Shown: in pieces, positions 1 to 4,740 of the stretch
How the letters are laid out: each line of letters begins with the position of its first letter
Numbering within the stretch: the stretch's first letter is position 1
Assembly (NCBI GenBank): GCA_900553135.1
Contig: USCO01000030.1
Location: 1-17,890, forward strand
Source of the DNA: an uncultured Eubacteriales bacterium
GTDB lineage: Bacteria > Bacillota > Clostridia > Oscillospirales > Oscillospiraceae
Direction: 5' to 3'
DNA: 17,890 nucleotides
Position numbers and translations under genes: made by a program
Notes under the pieces: generated by a model
What the model was told of the DNA's origin: nothing
Databases searched by the model: none
Seen by the model: the letters and a program-made list of their open reading frames with translations, nothing else

Positions 1-1767
1 GGCGGCCACAGCGGCGGGAGCCGCAGCGGGAGCGGGGGCAGCAGCAGGAGCAGGAGCGGCCGCGGGGGCGGCGGCAGGAGCAGCGGGAGCGGCCACGGGG
101 GCAGCAGCCACAGGAGCGGCGGCTACGGGAGCGGCAGCAGCGGCGGGGGCGTCAGCCCGCTCAACGCTGACCTGGAAGGGCTTGCCGTCGATGGTGACGG
201 TGAAGCTGCCGGTGCAATCCTCCCGGGCGCCCATCTTCAGATGGGGAGGCTGATAGGAAGCAGCGAAGGGAGGAATGGGACGGCTGGTGTAGCCGGGCAC
301 CACGGGAGCGGGAACCTCAGCATAGTACACGTGGCCCTGCCAGGCGGGAGTGGGGGCGGGAGCAGGAGCGGGGGCCGCCTTGGGGGCGGGAGCCGCCTTC
401 TTGGGCTCCTCCTTGGCGGGGAAGCCGGCCTCGCGGTCCTTGAAGAAGGCCATGGCCACCTGGGGGAAGGCGATGTAGGACAGGACATCCTCGTCGCTCT
501 TGGCGGTGGCGCCCAGTTCCTTCTTGGTCTTCTCGAACTCGGGCTCCAGAGAGTCGGCGAAGCGGCCCTTCACCAAGGGAGTGTCGCCCAGGATCTTCTT
601 CTGGATGGCAGGATCAATGGGAGCGGGAGTACGGCCGTACTCGCCGCGGCAGTAAGCCTTGATCTCCTTGCCGACCACCTTGTAGCGCTCGCCGGCCAGC
701 ACGTTCTGCACGGCCTGAGAGCCCACCATCTGGCTGGTGGGGGTGACCAGAGGAGGATAGCCCATATCCTTACGGACCTTGGGAGTCTCCTCCAGCACCT
801 GATCCAGCTTGTCAATGGCGTTCATCATCTTCAGCTGGGAGATGAGGTTGGACAGCATGCCGCCGGGGATCTGGTAGTTGAGGCACTGGGTATCGGTGGA
901 CATAGAGATGGGATCCAGAGTACCGCTCTTCAGGAAGTCGGCGCGCACGCCCTTGAAGAAGTCGGCCATCTTGGTCAGAGCCTGGTCGTTCAGGTCCACC
1001 TGATAGCCCATCTGACGGATGGAGTAGGCCACAGACTCGGTGGCGGGCTGAGAGGTGCCGCCGGAGAAGGGAGAAATGGCAGTATCCAGCACATCGGCGC
1101 CGGCCTCCACAGCCTTGAGCTGGGTCATGTAGGCCAGACCGGTGGTGCAGTGGGTGTGGATGACCAGGGGCAGCTCAGGCACAGCGTCCTTGATGGCGGA
1201 AACCAGGTCGTAGGCCTCCTTGGGACCCATCAGGCCGGCCATGTCCTTGATGCAGATGGAGGCGACGCCCATGCTCTTGAGTTCCTTGACCATCTTCACG
1301 TAGTTCTCCAGGGTGTGGACAGGGCTGGTGGTGTAGGAGATGGTACCGGAAGCGTGAGCACCGCGCTTCACGGTCTCGTCGATGGCGACCTCCAGGTTGC
1401 GCACATCGTTGAGGGCGTCGAAAATACGGATGATGTCGATGCCGTTCTTCACGGAGTATTCCACGAACTTACGCACCACGTCGTCGGGATAGTGCTTGTA
1501 GCCCAGGATGTTCTGGCCGCGCAGCAGCATCTGCAGCTTGGTGTTGGGCATCTTGGCGCGGATCTTGCGCAGACGCTCCCAGGGATCTTCCCGCAGGTAA
1601 CGCAGGCAAACGTCAAAGGTGGCTCCGCCCCAAACCTCGGCGGAATAGAAGCCGGCCTGATCCATGGTCTCCAGGATGGGCTCGAACTTGGAATAGGGAA
1701 GCCGGGTGGCGATCAGCGACTGGTTCGCGTCGCGCAGCACGGTTTCCGTGAATTGTACCTTTCTCAT
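1..1767 (-). CDS. oadA: Biotin-dependent carboxyltransferase/decarboxylase alpha subunit (OadA/PycB-like), 3' end cut off
   Basis: 589 residues are visible and the frame is still open at the window edge. Residues 1 to about 300 are a carboxyltransferase TIM barrel of the oxaloacetate decarboxylase alpha / pyruvate carboxylase B family. LRDANQS (11-17) carries the metal-binding Asp13, LLRGQNILGY is at 81-90 and FDALNDVRN at 116-124. Lys174 in CIKDMAG matches the carbamylated lysine, and His204/His206 in VIHTHCTTG match the metal ligands. A conserved C-terminal region follows, then an Ala/Pro linker (about 455-475), the opening strands of a biotinyl domain (GSFTVTIDGKPF, 520-531) and a second, longer Ala/Pro run (540-589). 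The biotinylated Lys must lie beyond the edge. The ATG start has GGAGG ten bases upstream. In the family this subunit moves CO2 between an alpha-keto acid and biotin. Whether it works in a Na+-pumping decarboxylase or a two-subunit pyruvate carboxylase cannot be decided without the neighbouring genes. Confidence 0.9.
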   Translation of the reverse strand, partial: MRKVQFTETVLRDANQSLIATRLPYSKFEPILETMDQAGFYSAEVWGGATFDVCLRYLREDPWERLRKIRAKMPNTKLQMLLRGQNILGYKHYPDDVVRKFVEYSVKNGIDIIRIFDALNDVRNLEVAIDETVKRGAHASGTISYTTSPVHTLENYVKMVKELKSMGVASICIKDMAGLMGPKEAYDLVSAIKDAVPELPLVIHTHCTTGLAYMTQLKAVEAGADVLDTAISPFSGGTSQPATESVAYSIRQMGYQVDLNDQALTKMADFFKGVRADFLKSGTLDPISMSTDTQCLNYQIPGGMLSNLISQLKMMNAIDKLDQVLEETPKVRKDMGYPPLVTPTSQMVGSQAVQNVLAGERYKVVGKEIKAYCRGEYGRTPAPIDPAIQKKILGDTPLVKGRFADSLEPEFEKTKKELGATAKSDEDVLSYIAFPQVAMAFFKDREAGFPAKEEPKKAAPAPKAAPAPAPAPTPAWQGHVYYAEVPAPVVPGYTSRPIPPFAASYQPPHLKMGAREDCTGSFTVTIDGKPFQVSVERADAPAAAAAPVAAAPVAAAPVAAPAAPAAAPAAAPAPAAAPAPAAAPAAVAA

Positions 1768-1802
1768 TCTGAATCAACCTCCATGTTGCATCTGTCATGA
1801 TA

Positions 1803-1818
1803 TTGCCGCGCCGGGCAA
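1803..1818 (-). other. Hairpin in the oadA-like leader
   Basis: In the transcript, TTGCC and GGCAA pair around a six-base loop (CGGCGC). It lies between the predicted transcription start and the ribosome binding site. No U-run follows, so it is not a terminator. A regulatory role is a guess. Confidence 0.35.
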
Positions 1819-1833
1819 GGTCCGGGGGCAAAG

Positions 1834-1852
1834 AGCGCCGCACCGCGGCGCT
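1834..1852 (-). other. GC-rich hairpin near the 5' end of the oadA-like leader
   Basis: AGCGCCGC, a three-base loop and GCGGCGCT form a perfect 8-bp stem. It would begin about 13 nt after the predicted transcription start. It may stabilise the mRNA 5' end or be part of a leader switch. No U-tract follows. Confidence 0.45.
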
Positions 1853-1871
1853 GGCAGACTCACTTATTTGT

Positions 1872-1900
1872 ATTTTAGTATATCTCGCTCTGCAACGCAA
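1872..1900 (-). promoter_or_regulatory. Promoter of the oadA-like gene
   Basis: The minus strand reads TTGCGT (1895-1900), a 17-base spacer, then TAAAAT (1872-1877). It lies between the terminator of the upstream small gene and the oadA-like start. It predicts transcription start near 1865 and a leader of about 98 nt. Confidence 0.6.
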
Positions 1901-1987
1901 CCCCCAGAAGCGAATTATTTGACATTTTATGAAAACTCTGCGCCCGGCCCTCTCCCCTACCCCAAAGGACCTAGTCAGAGATTTTGG

Positions 1988-2030
1988 ATAAAAAAATACC
2001 GCAGACGGTTGGGAAGGAAACCGCTGCGGT
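1988..2030 (-). terminator. Rho-independent terminator of the 42-codon gene
   Basis: In the transcript, ACCGCAG pairs with CTGCGGT, and an inner CGGTT/AACCG stem with one bulged base continues it around an eight-base loop. A T-run (ATTTTTTTAT) follows. It lies about 40 nt after the small gene's stop codon and isolates that gene from the oadA-like promoter. Confidence 0.85.
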
Positions 2031-2069
2031 GCTAATGTTTCTGTTCAGGATTCTGGCCGGACAGCTCTC

Positions 2070-2198
2070 TCACCGGTCGCTGCACGGCTGAGTCATCTGG
2101 CGCTCGTTGGTCTCCCCGGCGAAAATCAGGTCGTCCACGTCCCGGTCCTCCCGAACCCGGTTCCAGATGCTGTTGGTCTCACGCTTCATCATGGTCAT
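2070..2198 (-). CDS. Small protein of unknown function (42 aa)
   Basis: An ATG at 2198 opens a 42-codon frame ending in TGA. A near-perfect ribosome binding site (AAGGAGGTGA) lies nine bases upstream. The gene has a consensus promoter upstream and its own terminator downstream, and most third codon positions are G or C, as in the neighbouring genes. The product begins MTMMKRETNSIWNRVRED and continues to DDLIFAGETNERQMTQP. It is hydrophilic and charged, with no signal peptide or membrane segment, one Cys near the C-terminus, and no motif I recognise. An in-frame ATG at 2204 would add two residues but sits only three bases from the Shine-Dalgarno sequence. Alternative: a leader peptide or small-RNA transcript with incidental coding. 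The clean expression signals favour a real small protein. Confidence 0.65.
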   Translation of the reverse strand: MTMMKRETNSIWNRVREDRDVDDLIFAGETNERQMTQPCSDR

Positions 2199-2419
2199 GC
2201 ACATTCACCTCCTTCATACATAATATATTTCTTCATCCCGGGGCCTGGGCAAAAAAAGCCCGCGGGACAACAACCATGGCGGCGGCAATGCCAGCGCCCC
2301 GGAATTATCCTGCGGATCAAACAGCGAAAACTGATGTCATGCGGCAAATCAATTTAGCCCTTTTTTTCAAAAAGTGGGATCAAATCCTACCCTTTCCAAC
2401 AGAACTAACCCTTTGGTCA
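2199..2419 (-). other. Long untranslated leader of the 42-codon gene
   Basis: The predicted transcript runs about 220 nt before the small gene's start. I see short hairpin possibilities (GGAT/ATCC around TTG, ATCC/GGAT around GCA) and an isolated T-run near 2251-2257 without a convincing stem. There is no riboswitch, T-box or tRNA pattern I recognise and no other gene with a ribosome binding site. The stretch may hold a regulatory RNA element or be plain leader. Confidence 0.4.
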
Positions 2420-2425
2420 AGCACA

Positions 2426-2454
2426 ATTGTAATCCCACCCCCCACATTTGTCAA
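2426..2454 (-). promoter_or_regulatory. Consensus vegetative promoter upstream of the 42-codon gene
   Basis: On the minus strand, TTGACA (2449-2454) is followed by exactly 17 bases and TACAAT (2426-2431). It is the best promoter match in the window. It points to transcription from about 2419 toward the 42-codon gene and the terminator at 1988-2030, a transcript of about 430 nt. Confidence 0.75.
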
Positions 2455-2505
2455 GTTAACAAACTGTAAAAATGCAGTTAAGATTTTTCTTTCCTGCATG
2501 GCGAA

Positions 2506-2543
2506 ATCAAAAAACAGCCGTCTCCCTTGGGAGACGGCTGTTT
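2506..2543 (-). terminator. Terminator of the rsmD-coaD-coiled-coil operon
   Basis: In the transcript, AAACAGCCGTCTCC pairs with its exact complement around a four-base loop, followed by TTTTTT. It starts about ten bases after the stop codon of the coiled-coil gene. Confidence 0.9.
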
Positions 2544-2553
2544 GGGAACGATA

Positions 2554-3081
2554 TCAGTCCTCGTCGGCGGCGGCGTCATACATGGGCCGGGAACCGGCGC
2601 TGCTCCCCGCGGCGGCGGAGGTGGCGCCCGCGGCGGCGCGGAAGCGGGCGCGGGACTTCTTGATCTCGTCATAGGCCTCGGCCACGGCCTCTTCGGTGCG
2701 GCGCAGGGCGTCCTCGCAGTACTCGTTGGCCGCCCGCTTCAGCTCACGGCTGCGCTCCTCGGCCTGCTGCATCATCTCGTTGGCACGCTGCTTGGCCTGC
2801 AGGGTGATCACATCCTCCAGCACCAGCTGACGGGCCTTGTCCTCGGCGGCCTTGCGGATGGCCTCGGCCTCCCGCTTGGCGGAGGACAGCATGTCCGCCC
2901 GGGTGGCCATGACCTTCTTGGCCTCGCTGAGCTCCACAGGGAACTGGGCCCGGATATCGTCAATGAGGTCCAGGGCACGGTCCCGCTCGATCATACACTT
3001 ATCGCTGGACAGGGGCACGTTCTTGGCCTCGTCCACCATATCAAATAACATATCCAGCAGTTCTTCCACGCCGCTTGCCAT
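2554..3081 (-). CDS. Coiled-coil protein, clostridial coaD-neighbour family (function unknown)
   Basis: The 175-residue product has no membrane segment or signal peptide. Residues 5-55 form a conserved-looking N-terminal part (VDEAKNVPLSSDKCMIERDR, then a DDIRAQFPVELSEAKKV segment). Residues about 55-145 are a long Glu/Lys/Arg/Ala-rich helix, and an Ala/Gly/Ser-rich tail ends in acidic residues. From memory, clostridial genomes often carry such a protein beside coaD, annotated loosely as an ATPase, V-type ATPase subunit H-like or DivIVA-like. There is no nucleotide-binding motif here, so 'ATPase' is misleading. Its start lies three bases after the coaD stop, with only a weak GGGATGA-type ribosome binding site, so translation is probably coupled to coaD. 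A scaffold or cell-division role is only a guess. Confidence 0.85.
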   Translation of the reverse strand: MASGVEELLDMLFDMVDEAKNVPLSSDKCMIERDRALDLIDDIRAQFPVELSEAKKVMATRADMLSSAKREAEAIRKAAEDKARQLVLEDVITLQAKQRANEMMQQAEERSRELKRAANEYCEDALRRTEEAVAEAYDEIKKSRARFRAAAGATSAAAGSSAGSRPMYDAAADED

Positions 3082-3084
3082 ATG

Positions 3085-3591
3085 TCATCCCATCCTTTCC
3101 TGCATCTGCTGCAGCTGCTTCATACGCTGATTGACGTCGTCCACGATTTCCCGGGGAATAAACTCCCGCAGGTCGGCTCCGTACCGGGCCATTTCCTTGA
3201 CCACGGTGGAACTGAGGTAGGTATATTTCTCGCTGGAGGCCAAAAACATGGTCTCCAGACCAGGATTCAGTTTCCGGTTGATGACGGCCATTTGGACCTC
3301 CTGCTCGAAGTCCGACACCGCCCGCAGGCCCTTGACCACCACGTGGGCCTTGCGCTTCTTGGCGTAGGCGGCCAGCAGGCCCTCGGCAAAGTCCACCTCC
3401 ACATTGGGGAAGCGCTCGGTGGACCGGCGCAGCAGCTCCACCCGCTCCTCGGGGGTGAACATGCCCGTTTTCTTGGAGTTGATCATCACGCACACGATGA
3501 GCCGGTCAAAGCACACGGCGGCCCGCTTGATGATATTCAGATGTCCCAGAGTCACGGGGTCAAAGCTGCCCGGATAGATTGCGATTTTCAA
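3085..3591 (-). CDS. coaD: Phosphopantetheine adenylyltransferase
   Basis: This 168-residue cytosolic enzyme transfers AMP from ATP to 4'-phosphopantetheine, giving dephospho-CoA, the penultimate step of CoA synthesis. Length and motifs fit the family: YPGSFDPVTLGH (6-17) with the nucleotidyltransferase TxGH motif, VVKGLRAVSDFEQE (85-98) for substrate binding, and YLSSTVVK (125-132), the family's SSTxxK loop. The start is TTG, not ATG: an in-frame TGA lies only two codons upstream and no other start fits before the PGSFDP motif. GGGAG nine bases upstream serves as ribosome binding site. The first bases overlap the rsmD stop as TTGA, so translation is probably coupled. The coiled-coil gene follows after three bases. 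Confidence 0.97.
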   Translation of the reverse strand: MKIAIYPGSFDPVTLGHLNIIKRAAVCFDRLIVCVMINSKKTGMFTPEERVELLRRSTERFPNVEVDFAEGLLAAYAKKRKAHVVVKGLRAVSDFEQEVQMAVINRKLNPGLETMFLASSEKYTYLSSTVVKEMARYGADLREFIPREIVDDVNQRMKQLQQMQERMG

Positions 3592-4145
3592 CTGCGGTCA
3601 CTCCCAGCTCTGCGGTAGACAGTCAGCTTGATCTTGCCGTACCGATACTCTTTTCCCTGCGCATAGGGGGCGGCCAACGGGGGCAAAACCTGATCCAGCG
3701 CACTTTCGCAGATCATTATACCATGTTCCCGGAGAATGTCAAATGCAGCGATGCGCTCCATAGCCGCCTCCAAAAGCCCGCTGCTGTAGGGCGGATCGAG
3801 GAAGATCACGTCGAATTTTTCCCCGCACCGGGCCAGAAATTCCAGGGAGTCCCCCTGGACCACCCGGCCCTTGTCGACCAGGTTGGTGTCGGCCAGATTG
3901 CGGCGGATAAGGCGCACCGCGTCCCCCCGCATGTCCACAAAGGTGCATCCCGCCGCGCCCCGGGACAGGGCCTCGATGCCCAGCTGTCCGGTGCCGCCGA
4001 ACAGGTCCAGGATCTGCCGGCCGGGCAGCTCGAACTGCACGATATTGAACAGAGCCTCTTTCACCCGGTCGGTGGTGGGGCGGGTCTCCATCCCCGACAA
4101 CTCTCCCAGGCGCTTTCCTCTGGCCGAACCCGAGATCACCCGCAT
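3588..4145 (-). CDS. rsmD: 16S rRNA (guanine(966)-N2)-methyltransferase
   Basis: This 185-residue S-adenosylmethionine-dependent enzyme methylates G966 of 16S rRNA during assembly of the small ribosomal subunit. It has the N-terminal TRPTTDRVKEALFN segment (21-34), the SAM-binding DLFGGTG motif (47-53) and the catalytic DPPY motif (117-120) that marks N-methyltransferases acting on exocyclic amines. Length is normal. The ATG has AGGAGG nine bases upstream. It is the first gene of the rsmD-coaD-coiled-coil operon, and its stop overlaps the coaD TTG start. The ptsH terminator ends about 30 bases before its start and I see no good promoter in between, so it may depend on readthrough from ptsH. 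Confidence 0.96.
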   Translation of the reverse strand: MRVISGSARGKRLGELSGMETRPTTDRVKEALFNIVQFELPGRQILDLFGGTGQLGIEALSRGAAGCTFVDMRGDAVRLIRRNLADTNLVDKGRVVQGDSLEFLARCGEKFDVIFLDPPYSSGLLEAAMERIAAFDILREHGIMICESALDQVLPPLAAPYAQGKEYRYGKIKLTVYRRAGSDRS

Positions 4146-4174
4146 TGGGCCATGCCTCCTTCCCGGCTGTTAAG

Positions 4175-4207
4175 ATTAAAAAAGGCACCGCTCAGGCGGT
4201 GCCTTTT
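4175..4207 (-). terminator. Terminator of ptsH, possibly leaky
   Basis: In the transcript, GGCACCGC and GCGGTGCC pair perfectly around a four-base loop, flanked by an A-run and a T-run (TTTTTT). It follows the ptsH stop by about 16 bases and precedes the rsmD ribosome binding site by about 20, so any transcript reaching rsmD from ptsH must pass through it. Confidence 0.9.
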
Positions 4208-4222
4208 CAGGGTAAGTTACGA

Positions 4223-4486
4223 TTACTCGGAGAAATCGGAAGAGATCATCTTGTACAGAGCCTCAACCGCTTCCTTCTCGTCGGGACCGTCCGCGATCAG
4301 CTTGATCGGGGTACCCTTCACGATGCCAAGGGACAGCACACCCAGCAGGCTCTTGGCATTCACCTTCCGCTCATCCTTCTCCACCCAGATGGCGCTCTTG
4401 AACTCGTTGGCCTTCTGGATAAAGAAAGTAGCAGGTCTGGCGTGCAGCCCAACCTGGTTGTTAACGACCGCTTCCTGACTATACAT
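4223..4486 (-). CDS. ptsH: HPr phosphocarrier protein of the sugar phosphotransferase system
   Basis: The product is an 87-residue HPr. With the ATG at 4486 the active-site histidine in GLHARPAT is exactly His15 and the regulatory serine in NAKSLLGV is exactly Ser46, the canonical Gram-positive numbering. GGAGG nine bases upstream also supports this start over the GTG at 4504. In the family, enzyme I phosphorylates His15 to pass phosphate to sugar transporters, and HPr kinase phosphorylates Ser46 to make the CcpA co-repressor. Presence of His15 argues against Crh, which has Gln there. No enzyme I or transporter gene lies in the window. It appears to be a single-gene unit, with a promoter carrying an inverted repeat and a terminator directly behind it. 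Confidence 0.95.
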   Translation of the reverse strand: MYSQEAVVNNQVGLHARPATFFIQKANEFKSAIWVEKDERKVNAKSLLGVLSLGIVKGTPIKLIADGPDEKEAVEALYKMISSDFSE

Positions 4487-4521
4487 ACAACCGTACCTCC
4501 GCACTTGTCATATTGTGGCTT

Positions 4522-4544
4522 AAGCATAGCAGATTTCTATGCTT
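4522..4544 (-). promoter_or_regulatory. Perfect inverted repeat overlapping the ptsH -10 (candidate operator)
   Basis: AAGCATAG and CTATGCTT are exact reverse complements separated by seven bases. The repeat covers the -10 hexamer and most of the -10/-35 spacer of the ptsH promoter. No T-run follows. It looks like a binding site for a dimeric regulator, which I cannot name. Confidence 0.55.
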
Positions 4545-4552
4545 CTCGTCAA
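4523..4552 (-). promoter_or_regulatory. ptsH promoter
   Basis: On the minus strand TTGACG (4547-4552) is followed by an 18-base spacer and TATGCT (4523-4528). The DNA upstream (about 4553-4700) is AT-rich with A- and T-runs, unlike the GC-rich coding sequence around it, and may help RNA polymerase binding. I see no gene in 4553-4740. Confidence 0.65.
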
Positions 4553-4740
4553 TGACATTTTTCACAAATCTAATGTTTTCCTTGGAAAAAAAATACGGGC
4601 CGCAACGTTTTTCGTCTTTTTAAACGATTTCTTTTTTCTATTTTTGCCAAATATCGTCATTTTGACAGTTTGCAACCCACAACTTTTTCCCTCGCCTTGA
4701 TTTGGAATACTCTGGAATCTCAAGGGGCCTTTTTCCTGGG

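Noticed and set aside
1..180. GC-rich near-repetitive DNA that could look like a tandem repeat or CRISPR
   Set aside because: The repeats are irregular and in codon phase, encoding an Ala/Pro linker. There are no equal-length spacers.
241..1800. A 519-codon plus-strand frame opposite the oadA-like gene
   Set aside because: Antisense shadow. No ribosome binding site, and Gly/Leu/His-rich low-complexity translation.
1613..1900. A minus-strand frame overlapping the start of the oadA-like gene, possible leader peptide
   Set aside because: Its start falls at the -35 element and it overlaps the coding start in another frame. No ribosome binding site supports an internal ATG.
1919..1924. A plus-strand TTGACA resembling a -35 element
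   Set aside because: No -10-like hexamer lies 15-19 bases downstream (the position holds GC-rich sequence) and no plus-strand gene follows.
2276..2674. A 132-codon plus-strand frame
   Set aside because: It runs through the small gene's leader, a terminator and the end of the coiled-coil gene, with no ribosome binding site.
4223..4504. A longer ptsH starting at GTG 4504
   Set aside because: It places the ribosome binding site inside the gene and shifts the active-site residues from His15/Ser46 to 21/52.
4590..4740. A possible terminator for mutS2 (T-run near 4587-4594, CCTTGA/TCAAGG repeat near 4690-4725)
   Set aside because: The repeat has no T-run after it, and the T-run has no stable stem before it.
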